NCBI GenBank assembly: GCA_029776995.1
Contig: JAKOTZ010000256.1
Coordinates: 1 to 52,598, forward strand
Direction of reading: 5' to 3'
Origin: Candidatus Hydrogenedentota bacterium
GTDB lineage: Bacteria > Hydrogenedentota > Hydrogenedentia > Hydrogenedentales > CAITNO01
DNA length: 52,598 nucleotides
A program made the translations under genes and the position numbers. This document shows positions 35,463-43,685 of this stretch, piece by piece (positions within the stretch are counted from its first letter, which is position 1; each line of letters begins with the position of its first letter). The notes beneath the pieces were generated by a model, which saw nothing but the letters and a program-made list of their open reading frames with translations, was not told the origin of the DNA and did no database searches.

Positions 35463-35543
35463 ACGAAGCTCCTTGTGTGACGGTATGGCAGAACAGCTAC
35501 CGGCATTTTCCGTGAAAACAGGAAAGAAAAACAAACCGCCGGC

Positions 35544-36689
35544 TCAGGTCGGGGAGCGCCGCGTAAGCATGACCGCCACGGCGAAGAAGATCAGCGTGGG
35601 CGTCCACGCGGCGGCAAAAGGCGGTATTTTCCCGATATACCCCAGTCCCATGAAGGCGTAAAAACAGGCGAGGTAGGCCAGGCCGATGGCTCCGCCCGCG
35701 CCGAGTCCCGCCAGCAGACCGCCCCGGCGCAAGCGGACCGCGAAAGGCAGCGCCAGCCACATCATGACGGGGCACAGGGCCGGCTGCGCGAATTTCATCT
35801 GGAGCGCCATCCGTTCGGACCGGGTGGAAATCCCCTGCGATTCCGCGGCGCGGATGTTTTCGCGCAGCTGCTTGACGGTGCGGGTGATGGGTGGAGCGTC
35901 CAGGGCAAACAGCACATCCGGAGGAGTGGAGAAAGGGGCTGTTTCCTGTGTAATCCGGCGGGTAACGGCGCGCCAGTTTTCGCGGATCAGGTAGCGGCTG
36001 GCCACCCCGTCTTCCAGCACCCAGCGGCGTTCGCGGTCATCCCAGTAAATCCGCCTGGCGCGGATTTCCTCCAGGGCGTCCGATCCCATGCGGTGCAGGA
36101 AGACATCGCGTCCGGACAATGCCCGCCGGTTGAAAGTCAGCACGTGCAGCGACCATCCCTCCAGGTCAATCCGGCTGAACCCTTTTCCCACGCCGCCGCT
36201 CATTTTGGAGAAGTAGCGCTGACTGATGTCCTCGAAGACGCGCGCGGCCTTGACGCCCAGGGTTTCCTGAAAGGCAAAGATGGCGACCGTGAACAGCAGC
36301 GCGCCCGCAAGCGGGGCGCGCGCGGCCCGCAACAGGCTGACGCCGCCGCTGTGCAGCGCCGTGAATTCATTGTCCTGGGCCGCGCGTCCCAGGACGAACA
36401 GCCCGGCCAGGAGCACGGAAATGGCAGCGGCGTGATACTCAAACAGGATGGTGGGGGTCAGGGTGATGTAATAACTGAATACGGCCCAGAGGGGAATGCT
36501 GTATTTGGAGATGTTGTCCTGCCTGGCCAGCAGGAGGTCGATGATGGCGGTCAGGAGCACAAGGGAGACCAGAATGCGCGCCATGGCTCCGATGACCCGA
36601 TACAGGTAATGCCGGTCCAGCCGGGTCAACCATTTAGGCCGTCCCGTCCGGGGTGTTGGAGATGTATTTCCAGGCATGCCGGTTGCCAT
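35544..36689 (-). CDS. lptG: LPS export permease LptG
   Basis: LptF and LptG form the transmembrane part of the LptB2FG extractor that moves lipopolysaccharide to the periplasmic bridge. The 381-residue protein has three N-terminal helices, a periplasmic beta-jellyroll domain (about 150-270) and three C-terminal helices with MKFAQPALCPVMMWLALPFAVRLRRG. The LptF/LptG family segment QDNEFTALHSGGVSLLRA is clear. It starts seven bases after the lptF stop; an ATG at 36677 is an alternative. Order in the pair supports LptG for this one and LptF for the first, but assignment within the family by eye is tentative. Confidence 0.87.
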   Translation of the reverse strand: MATGMPGNTSPTPRTGRPKWLTRLDRHYLYRVIGAMARILVSLVLLTAIIDLLLARQDNISKYSIPLWAVFSYYITLTPTILFEYHAAAISVLLAGLFVLGRAAQDNEFTALHSGGVSLLRAARAPLAGALLFTVAIFAFQETLGVKAARVFEDISQRYFSKMSGGVGKGFSRIDLEGWSLHVLTFNRRALSGRDVFLHRMGSDALEEIRARRIYWDDRERRWVLEDGVASRYLIRENWRAVTRRITQETAPFSTPPDVLFALDAPPITRTVKQLRENIRAAESQGISTRSERMALQMKFAQPALCPVMMWLALPFAVRLRRGGLLAGLGAGGAIGLAYLACFYAFMGLGYIGKIPPFAAAWTPTLIFFAVAVMLTRRSPT

Positions 36690-36696
36690 GTGTTTC

Positions 36697-37806
36697 TTAT
36701 ACCCGATCCACCCTGGCAATCATCCACGCGCCCCAGATAAACAGCAAAAGGTTCGGTATCTGGCCGATCAGAACAATCGGCAGGGTTGGCAGCAGCAGGG
36801 GCGGCTCGGCCACTTTGCGGAGGATGAAATATCCGCCGACGATAAGCAGGCCGGCGGCATACGCGTAGGACCGCCCGGAGCGCGACGTGCGGGCGCCGAC
36901 CGGCGCGCCAACCACGCATACGGCCAGGCACATAAGAGGGAAAGCGAACCGGTCTTTGAGTTCGATCTGCACCTCGCGCCACCTGGCGGCCACCGGCAGG
37001 GATCCGGTTTCGCGGAACAGCGTTCCCAGCTTTTTTTCTTCTTCAAGCAGCGTCCGCAGGTTCATGGCATTCACGGAGTCTTTGATCTCGGCGGTTTTGG
37101 GCGCGGGGACCCGCTGGCGCAGGATGTCGAAGGTGACATGCCGCGCGGGGTCGGCGGGGATGAGATGCCCATTTCGCATTTCCAGCACGGAGCCTTCCGC
37201 GTCGCGGACCAGGCGGGCCGACTCGGCGTGGAACACGTTTGCGCCGCCATTTTGATCCTGCTGCACCACGGTGATCTGCCGGAGGGTGCCGTCCGGATCG
37301 CGCCGGCCGATGTAAACCCGCCAGTCGCCATATTCCTGCATGGTCCCGGTGGGCAGCATGTCCAGCGTAAACCGCAGCGGCATCTCAAGGGCCACCATTC
37401 TGGCCATTCGGCTGTAGGCCGCGGGCGCGGTCACGTCGATCACCACCCACTCTAGCGCGCTGAGCGCGGCGCCGCAGGCGAGCACGGGCAGGATGATCCG
37501 TTTAAGGGGAATTCCCGCGGCTTTGATGGCAATCAGTTCGCTGTCCCGGGCCATCCGGGAAAAAGCCATCATCACGCCGAACAGGAACGTGACTGGCACC
37601 ACGTACCCCGCCAGCGCCGGCAGGGCGAACAGCGCTACGCGGCTGACGTCAATGAGCTGAATCTGTTCGGGCGGAAACAAGTCCAGAACGTTTTTCAGCT
37701 GCGCGCGTACTGTGCTGCCCACAATGAAAAAACCCACCACCGCCGCGGATACCGCCGAAGGGACAATCACGCCGCGCAGGATGTATTTCGACAGGATAGA
37801 GACCAT
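36697..37806 (-). CDS. lptF: LPS export permease LptF
   Basis: The 369-residue permease shows the same layout as its downstream partner: N-terminal helices with LAGYVVPVTFLFGVMMAFSRM, the family hallmark ARDSELIAIKAAGIPLKRI (about 86-104), a periplasmic domain with the QDQNGGANVFHAESARLV strands, and C-terminal helices starting DRFAFPLMCLAVCVVGAPVG. Two LptF/G genes in tandem imply an asymmetric LPS-type outer membrane. A TATAAT lies about 45 bases upstream. lptB and the other lpt genes are not in the window. Confidence 0.88.
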   Translation of the reverse strand: MVSILSKYILRGVIVPSAVSAAVVGFFIVGSTVRAQLKNVLDLFPPEQIQLIDVSRVALFALPALAGYVVPVTFLFGVMMAFSRMARDSELIAIKAAGIPLKRIILPVLACGAALSALEWVVIDVTAPAAYSRMARMVALEMPLRFTLDMLPTGTMQEYGDWRVYIGRRDPDGTLRQITVVQQDQNGGANVFHAESARLVRDAEGSVLEMRNGHLIPADPARHVTFDILRQRVPAPKTAEIKDSVNAMNLRTLLEEEKKLGTLFRETGSLPVAARWREVQIELKDRFAFPLMCLAVCVVGAPVGARTSRSGRSYAYAAGLLIVGGYFILRKVAEPPLLLPTLPIVLIGQIPNLLLFIWGAWMIARVDRV

Positions 37807-37851
37807 GGCCTGAATGGACGCGCTTTCCTCTGTTGACCGAGTACGGAAAAC

Positions 37852-37879
37852 ATTATACCTGTCCCGGCTGTCGGGCAGG
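37852..37879 (-). promoter_or_regulatory. lptF-lptG -10 box next to an imperfect hairpin
   Basis: TATAAT (37852-37857, minus strand) lies 45 bases before lptF. Directly upstream, 37858-37879 can fold as CCTGCCCG with CGGGACAGG (one bulged A), covering the place of a -35 box. The hairpin follows the mfd stop and may end mfd transcription. Confidence 0.45.
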
Positions 37880-37887
37880 CGCGGGAA

Positions 37888-40800
37888 TTACCAGCTTTCT
37901 TCGTCTTCATCGAGGGGTCCCGCGGTGCGGATAATCGCGGCGACCGCCTGTTCAGCCAGATCCAATATAGGGATGCCTCGGGGAGGCTCAATGGAAACTG
38001 TTGCCTGCCCATCCTGCATGGAGAAGGATATGGCGTCTTTCCACAGCCGGGTCAGCGCCGTCTGGACACGGGTGTTCATCAGATCGGGAGAAGTGAACCG
38101 GAGCGTCAGACTGTTGCCGGATCTGGCGATGGCCGCTATGCCGCATTCCATCGCCCGGGCGCGCAGCTCGACCACGCGAAGCAGGCGGTCGGTTTCGGGA
38201 GGGATCGGCCCGAAGCGGTCCCGCAGTTCCGCGCGGAATTCTTTGGCGTCCTCGACGGTGGCGATTTCGGCGGCTCGGCGGTAGAGGGCGATTTTTTGCT
38301 GGGCCACGGGGATGTAATGCTCGGGGATATAGGCGTCCACTCCGATGTCGACACGCGTCAGCGGTACCCGCCGCAGGGGACGTCCGGTATGCTCGGCGAC
38401 CACTTCGGCGATAATCTGCCGGTACGTCTCGTAGCCCACCGAGGCGATATGGCCGCTCTGTTCCGCGCCGAGGAGGTCGCCCGCGCCCCGAATTTCCAGG
38501 TCCCGCATGGCGATGTGAAAACCGGCGCCCAGGGAAGAGAATTCCTGCAGCGCCTGCAGTCGTTTTCGGGCGTCTTCGGTCATGAGTTCGGAGCGGGGCA
38601 CCAGGAGGTAGGCGTAAGCGCGGTGCTTGTAGCGCCCCACGCGGCCCCGGATCTGGTAGAGCTGGCTGAGCCCGAACTGGTCGGCCCGGTCAACGATGAT
38701 GGTGTTCGCGTTGGGGATGTCGATGCCCGATCCGATGATCGTGGTGCATACGAGGACGTCGATTTCGCGGTTGATGAAGGCGGCCATGACAGATTCCAGT
38801 TCATGCCGCTCCATCTGGCCGTGACCGACGCCGACCCGGGCGCGGGGCACCAGTTTTCGGATAAATTCCGCCACCCGGTAAATGTTCTGTACCCGGTTGT
38901 GCAGGAAGAACACCTGGCCCTGCCTGGCCAGTTCGCGTTCGAGCGCTTCCCGTATGACTTCCTGGTCCCACGGCCCGACCCAGGTGTGGATGGGCAGCCG
39001 GTCATTGGGAGCCGTGTTGATTACGCTCATGTCCCGCACGCCGATCAGCGACATGTGCAGGGTTCTGGGAATGGGCGTGGCGGACATGGTCAGCACATCC
39101 ACGTTGACGCGCCAGGCTTTCAGGCGCTCTTTCTGCGCGACGCCGAAACGCTGCTCTTCGTCGATGATAAGCAGGCCGAGGTCCCGGAACTGAACCTGTT
39201 TGGACAGCAGCATGTGGGTTCCGATGACGATGTCAACCAGCCCGTCTTTCAGTTTCTGTAATACTTCTTTGCGTTCGGCCGGGGAACGAAAGCGGTTCAG
39301 CAGGGCGATGGAAACCGGGAAATCGCCCATACGTTCGCGGAAGGTGTTGTAATGCTGCTGGGCCAGCACGGTGGTCGGGCAAAGCACGGCCACCTGTTTC
39401 CGGTCCATGACCGCCTTGAAGGCGGCGCGAAGGGCCACTTCCGTCTTGCCGAAACCGACGTCGCCGCACAGCAGCCGGTCCATCGGCCGGGGGGATTCCA
39501 TGTCCCGTTTAACCTCCTGGATGGCCCGCAGCTGGTCCGGGGTTTCCTCATATTCGAAGGCGTCTTCGAAAGCGGTCTGCCAGGGCGTATCCGGCGAAAA
39601 GGCGTGTCCACGGGCGCTTTCCCGGGCCGCATAGAGCCGGATCAGCTGTTCGGTCAGCTGCCGGACCGCGGAACGGACTTTTTCCTTGCGGTGCGCCCAC
39701 GCGGCTCCGCCCAGTCGGTCCATCTTCGGCAGGACGCCCTCCGTGGCCCTGTATTTCTGCACCTGGTCTATGGCGGTTACCGGCACGTAAACCTTGCCGC
39801 CCCCGGCATACTGGATGGCCAGAAAATCACCCGGCTGATTGGGAAAGCGCTGCAGCCCGAGGTAACGGCCGATGCCGTGGCTCTCATGCACCACGTAGTC
39901 ACCCGGTTTGAGGTCGCTGAAGTGTGCGATGGACGCGCCCGCTTCAAACCTGCGGCGTCGGCGGCGGACGTAATGCCGCCCGAACAGTTCCTTTTCACTG
40001 AGGGCGGCCAGTTTTTCATCCGGCAGGTCAAAGCCGGCGCTCAGCCGTCCGACTTCAACCCTGAAATCAAAATTCGCGTCCCGCCCCGGACGGAACCCCT
40101 GTTCTTCGGCCAGTTCCAGAAACCGGCGCCGCTCCCCGGGATTCACGCAGAACAGGCGCACCCTGTAGCCGTCACGTTCCCATTGGCGGAGTCGTTCCCA
40201 GAACTGGTCCAGGCGTCCCGCGAAACCGGTCAGCGCCAGCGCGGATACGCGAATCTGCGCCTGAGCATCGGGAAACTCAAAAGCGGACTGGCACAGCTTC
40301 AGGATCGGGCGCTTTTTCAGGGAATGGAGAAACGTTTCCCAGGGTATGAAGAAATCCCTGTTTCCGGGGTCTTCTTCCAGTTCCCGGCACGCGCGCTCCA
40401 GCGCGTCGGGCTCTTCCAGCGCGACAAGCGCATTTTCCGGAAACCAGGCAGTCAGCGGGGCCCGACCTCCGTCCGATGCGGCTGGGTTCTGCAGCAGCTC
40501 CTTTTCGGAGCGGGGAAGAATATCAACGGCCTGCACCTCCCGAATGCTCCGCTGGGTTTCCGGGTCAAAAATGCGGATCGATTCAATGGCGTCATCGAAG
40601 AACTCGATGCGGAAGGGCAGCTCTTCTGAAATGGGGAAGATGTCCAGAATGCCGCCGCGCACGCTGAACTGTCCCCGCCCTTCGATCATCACTTCCCGCT
40701 GGTACCCGAGCCCGATGAGCTTTTCAGGGATCTCATGCAGCGGGATATCCTGGCCCTTTTCCAGGCGCAGGATCAGGCGCCGTAATGCCTGTGGCGCCGG

Positions 40801-41181
40801 GGTAACCTGCGCCGCGGCCCGAATGGGACAGACCACTGCACGGGGGCGCGGTTCCTCATCGAGCAGGCGCCTGAGCGAATGGAACCGTTCCGCGATGATG
40901 TCATCCGACGGCGCCATGCGGTCATGGGGCAGCACCTCCCACGCGGGGATCAAAACCACCTGGTCCTCCCCGAAACAGGTAACCAGATCTTCGTAAGCGG
41001 CCTCCGCTTCGAGCCGTCCGGCTGTCACGTAACACAAAGGGACCTGCCGAAGTGAGGCGACCTGGGCGGCAGTCAGCCCGCGCGCGGCGCCCCACAGTCC
41101 TGCCGCGGCGGCTGACGCGCCAGCTTTCAGCGCGCTGGCCAGCCGGCGGGCAATATCGGATTCGGGGAAGGGAGAATCCAT
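37888..41181 (-). CDS. mfd: Transcription-repair coupling factor Mfd
   Basis: Mfd removes RNA polymerase stalled at DNA damage and recruits UvrA. The 1097-residue protein is nearly full family length (about 1150). Order: UvrB-like N-terminal region with RGQFSVRGGILDIFP; the polymerase-interacting CarD-like domain near 427 (LKPGDYVVHESHGIGRYLG); the RecG-like motor with Walker A GDVGFGKTE (about 575), the DEEQ box LLIIDEEQRFG (about 674), SATPIPRTL and the VCTTIIGSGIDIPNANT region; and the C-terminal TRCF domain. Its ATG overlaps the purA stop by one base (TAATG), so the two are translationally coupled. Confidence 0.97.
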   Translation of the reverse strand: MDSPFPESDIARRLASALKAGASAAAAGLWGAARGLTAAQVASLRQVPLCYVTAGRLEAEAAYEDLVTCFGEDQVVLIPAWEVLPHDRMAPSDDIIAERFHSLRRLLDEEPRPRAVVCPIRAAAQVTPAPQALRRLILRLEKGQDIPLHEIPEKLIGLGYQREVMIEGRGQFSVRGGILDIFPISEELPFRIEFFDDAIESIRIFDPETQRSIREVQAVDILPRSEKELLQNPAASDGGRAPLTAWFPENALVALEEPDALERACRELEEDPGNRDFFIPWETFLHSLKKRPILKLCQSAFEFPDAQAQIRVSALALTGFAGRLDQFWERLRQWERDGYRVRLFCVNPGERRRFLELAEEQGFRPGRDANFDFRVEVGRLSAGFDLPDEKLAALSEKELFGRHYVRRRRRRFEAGASIAHFSDLKPGDYVVHESHGIGRYLGLQRFPNQPGDFLAIQYAGGGKVYVPVTAIDQVQKYRATEGVLPKMDRLGGAAWAHRKEKVRSAVRQLTEQLIRLYAARESARGHAFSPDTPWQTAFEDAFEYEETPDQLRAIQEVKRDMESPRPMDRLLCGDVGFGKTEVALRAAFKAVMDRKQVAVLCPTTVLAQQHYNTFRERMGDFPVSIALLNRFRSPAERKEVLQKLKDGLVDIVIGTHMLLSKQVQFRDLGLLIIDEEQRFGVAQKERLKAWRVNVDVLTMSATPIPRTLHMSLIGVRDMSVINTAPNDRLPIHTWVGPWDQEVIREALERELARQGQVFFLHNRVQNIYRVAEFIRKLVPRARVGVGHGQMERHELESVMAAFINREIDVLVCTTIIGSGIDIPNANTIIVDRADQFGLSQLYQIRGRVGRYKHRAYAYLLVPRSELMTEDARKRLQALQEFSSLGAGFHIAMRDLEIRGAGDLLGAEQSGHIASVGYETYRQIIAEVVAEHTGRPLRRVPLTRVDIGVDAYIPEHYIPVAQQKIALYRRAAEIATVEDAKEFRAELRDRFGPIPPETDRLLRVVELRARAMECGIAAIARSGNSLTLRFTSPDLMNTRVQTALTRLWKDAISFSMQDGQATVSIEPPRGIPILDLAEQAVAAIIRTAGPLDEDEESW

Positions 41182-42452
41182 TATCCGCGGATGATCAGAG
41201 CGGGGCGCTCAGGACCGACCGAGATGTACCGGATGGGACAGCCGATAAGCGTTTCGATGGTTTCCACGTAAGTCCGGGCCTGAGGGGGAAGATCTGCAAA
41301 TTTCCGGATTCCGGAGATGTCCTCCGACCAGCCCGGGAGTTCCTGATAGACCGGTTCCGCCTCCTCCAGCACAGCATTGAGAGGGAAACGGTCCAGCAGC
41401 TGTCCCCGCCATTTGTAGTGGGTGCAGATTTTGAGCGTCGGGCGGCCGGTCAGGCTGTCCAGTTTCGTCAGGGCGACTTCAGTAGCGCCCTGGGCCCGTA
41501 CTCCCCATCTGGTGGCCACGGCGTCAAAATGGCCGATAGTCCTGGGGCGTCCGGTGGCCGCGCCGTATTCTTTCGCCGTTTCCCGCAGGGCATTGGCGTC
41601 GTCCGGTTCCATGAGGGTAACAAAGGGACCTTCTCCGACGCAGGTGGCAAAAGCTTTGACCACCGCGACCACGCGGTCCACGGGAAATCCAAAGAGTCCG
41701 CCGCCTACCGGAGCGTAAGCGGCCAGGGTACAGGATGAAGTGGTGAAAGGATAAATGCCGAAATTAAGATCCCGCAGGGTGCCCAGCTGGGCCTCGAAGA
41801 GAATCCGTTTTCCTTCGCGCGCGGCGGTTTCCAGCACTTCGCTGGTGTCACAGATAAGATCCCGGATTTTTTCACCCCATTCCATGGCCCAGGCGACCAT
41901 TTCTTCCGCGGTAAAGGGAGCGGACTTTCCGTACATCCGCTCCGCGGCCAGCAGTTTCCACTCAGCGACCTGCCGAACCCGGCGTTCCAGCCGATCCGGG
42001 TACAGCAATTCACCGATCTGGATTGCTTTTTTAATAGTGCGGTCGCCGTAGGCCGGGGCAATGCCGCGGCGGGTGGAGCCATAGGCGTTTTTCCCGAGGC
42101 GTTCCTCTTCCCATGCGTCTTCCATCCGGTGGAAGGGGAAACAGATGGTTGCTCGGTCGGATACCAGCAGGCGCGGATGGATGCCCCTCGCGGAGATTTC
42201 TCCAATTTCCCGGGCCAGCGCTTCGATGTCGATTACCATGCCGGGACCCAGGACATTGATAACCCCCGGGTTGAACACGCCGGAAGGCAGGAGATGCAGC
42301 TTGAATTCGCCGAATTCGTTGACGACGGTATGCCCGGCGTTGTTTCCCCCCTGGTAGCGGACCACAAAATCGGCCTGCTGGGCGAAGTAGTCGACCATGC
42401 GCCCTTTGCCTTCATCCCCCCAGTTCGCGCCAACGATGATTTCAATCGACAT
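41181..42452 (-). CDS. purA: Adenylosuccinate synthetase, divergent type
   Basis: PurA joins IMP and aspartate, using GTP, in the first step to AMP. The 423-residue product keeps the P-loop WGDEGKG with D13 and K16, H41 in GNNAGHTV, RRGIAPAYGDR and the GTP-site LTKLDSL. The segment usually written GAQGTLLDxDxGTYPFVTSSN reads FEAQLGTLRDLNFGIYPFT (219-237), so the glutamine that contacts IMP in E. coli PurA is replaced by Leu and a Gln stands one position earlier. This marks a different PurA subgroup rather than loss of function. The ATG at 42452 follows GGAG by ten bases; a TTG at 42458 is the alternative. It lies behind the rpsD terminator and is coupled to mfd. Confidence 0.93.
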   Translation of the reverse strand: MSIEIIVGANWGDEGKGRMVDYFAQQADFVVRYQGGNNAGHTVVNEFGEFKLHLLPSGVFNPGVINVLGPGMVIDIEALAREIGEISARGIHPRLLVSDRATICFPFHRMEDAWEEERLGKNAYGSTRRGIAPAYGDRTIKKAIQIGELLYPDRLERRVRQVAEWKLLAAERMYGKSAPFTAEEMVAWAMEWGEKIRDLICDTSEVLETAAREGKRILFEAQLGTLRDLNFGIYPFTTSSCTLAAYAPVGGGLFGFPVDRVVAVVKAFATCVGEGPFVTLMEPDDANALRETAKEYGAATGRPRTIGHFDAVATRWGVRAQGATEVALTKLDSLTGRPTLKICTHYKWRGQLLDRFPLNAVLEEAEPVYQELPGWSEDISGIRKFADLPPQARTYVETIETLIGCPIRYISVGPERPALIIRG

Positions 42453-42496
42453 ACCCAAAATTCTCCATGTTCGGGGACATTACGCCGCGAAACATT

Positions 42497-42527
42497 AAAA
42501 AAGCGGACCGCCGAACGGACGGTCCGC
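42497..42527 (-). terminator. Intrinsic terminator after rpsD
   Basis: On the minus strand a perfect eight-base stem (GCGGACCG, 42520-42527, with CGGTCCGC, 42503-42510) and a nine-base loop are followed by six T (42502-42497). It is the clearest Rho-independent terminator in the window. It lies between rpsD and purA, so purA-mfd depends on readthrough or on an unseen promoter. Confidence 0.9.
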
Positions 42528-42557
42528 CGTGACTGGCTGACGGTGTCCCGCCGTGAC

Positions 42558-43169
42558 TCAGCGGGAGTAGAAACCGATGATGCTGTTGGTGTCGGCTTTG
42601 AATGGGATGGTTTCCTCAGCGGGCAGGGCAACCATGCGCCCTTCGAAAGATCCGGCGGCGCGTTCCAGGTACTCAGGAATTTCCCGAGGCGGGAACTCCG
42701 CGCCCTGGGCCACCATCGGAATCCGGCGGCTTTTTTCGCGGATGGACACTACCATGCCGGGCTTAACGACAAAGGACGGAATATTCACCTTTTTGCCGTC
42801 GACCAGGACGTGGCAGTGGGTAACGAGCTGACGGGCCGCGAAAATTGTCGGCGCGAAACCCAGCCGCCAGACCACGCAGTCCAGCCGCGACTCCAGCAGC
42901 ATGAGCAGGTTGGTGCCCGTGTTTCCCGGCAGGCGCCGCGCTTCGGCGAAGATCCTGCGCAGCTGCCGTTCCATCAGGGCCCCGTAATGCATGCGGAGGC
43001 GCTGTTTTTCCTGCATCTGCAGGCCGTACACGGAAAGCTTGCGCCGCAGGTCCCGGCCGTGCTGTCCCGGAGGGAAAGGACGGCGGATTGCGGGGCTGTT
43101 AGGGCGCCCCCATATGCATTTTCCGATTCGACGACTTAATTTGTGTTTTGGTCCTGTGTAACGAGCCAT
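42558..43169 (-). CDS. rpsD: 30S ribosomal protein S4
   Basis: S4 is a primary 16S rRNA-binding protein that nucleates the small-subunit body. The 203-residue protein has the N-terminal region with RRPFPPGQHG, EKQRLRMHYGALMERQLRRIF, and the S4 RNA-binding domain with ESRLDCVVWRLGFAPTIFAARQLVTHCHVLVDGKKVNIPS. The ATG at 43169 is fixed by the conserved MARYTGPKHKLSRRIGK start; the frame stays open further upstream but is leader. The gene stands alone, away from the rpsM-rpsK-rpoA group, with its own promoter and terminator, as in Firmicutes, which suggests self-control through the leader. Confidence 0.97.
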   Translation of the reverse strand: MARYTGPKHKLSRRIGKCIWGRPNSPAIRRPFPPGQHGRDLRRKLSVYGLQMQEKQRLRMHYGALMERQLRRIFAEARRLPGNTGTNLLMLLESRLDCVVWRLGFAPTIFAARQLVTHCHVLVDGKKVNIPSFVVKPGMVVSIREKSRRIPMVAQGAEFPPREIPEYLERAAGSFEGRMVALPAEETIPFKADTNSIIGFYSR

Positions 43170-43322
43170 GTCTGATACCTGTCGGTTACCCTGGCGGACC
43201 ACGGAATGCACCCGGAACATTCGAACCGTGTAATAACGGTCACGCCAGTATCTACAACAGTAAACTCCGCGCCGTATGTCTACGCCGGCATACGACACCC
43301 CTCCATCGCTTTATCGGAAGGG
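43170..43322 (-). promoter_or_regulatory. Structured rpsD leader, possible S4 autoregulatory RNA
   Basis: About 150 untranslated bases separate the predicted transcript start from the rpsD ATG. Two perfect small hairpins are visible: CGTATG (43273-43278) with CATACG (43289-43294), and ACCGT (43225-43229) with ACGGT (43236-43240). Solitary rpsD genes are commonly repressed by S4 binding to such leaders; here that is inference. Confidence 0.45.
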
Positions 43323-43328
43323 AAACAT

Positions 43329-43358
43329 ATTATATTCGCCGGGATTCAACCATGTCAA
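43329..43358 (-). promoter_or_regulatory. Consensus promoter of rpsD (TTGACA-18-TATAAT)
   Basis: On the minus strand both hexamers are perfect: TTGACA (43353-43358) and TATAAT (43329-43334), spaced by 18 bases. This is the only promoter in the window with both boxes perfect, as suits a ribosomal protein gene. Confidence 0.85.
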
Positions 43359-43450
43359 ACGAAACGAATAAGGTTTTTAGCCATGGAAGTAAAAAGGCAG
43401 TCATGGCAGACTGAGTATAGTAAAAGGGGCGGGGGAGGGCTTCGCCAGAC

Positions 43451-43480
43451 TTGACAAAATCGATCGAGTCGGATTATGTT
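43451..43480 (+). promoter_or_regulatory. Putative promoter of the GH39-like lipoprotein gene
   Basis: TTGACA (43451-43456) is followed after 18 bases by TATGTT (43475-43480), four of six. It would give a leader of about 200 bases. The region 43359-43685 is AT-rich; I see no convincing gene in it. Confidence 0.45.
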
Positions 43481-43685
43481 GCTTTACAGATGAGAAATGT
43501 GCCTGTAAATGGGATTTTCCGCGGTGTTTTTGACATTGAACCTGTGAGATACCTGAAAGAGAGACTGTTACGGACTCAATATTACGGAAAGCGACAGGGA
43601 AACAGGCATCCGTTCCTAAGGTTGGGAATAAAAAGGGCATATATGCGGCCTTAGGGCGGCAAGGCGGGAAATGGAGGGCATGCAG

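Noticed and set aside
43299-43670. Small genes in the AT-rich gap between rpsD and the GH39-like gene
   Set aside because: Short frames on both strands lack ribosome sites and overlap the rpsD promoter; the region is better explained as divergent promoters.
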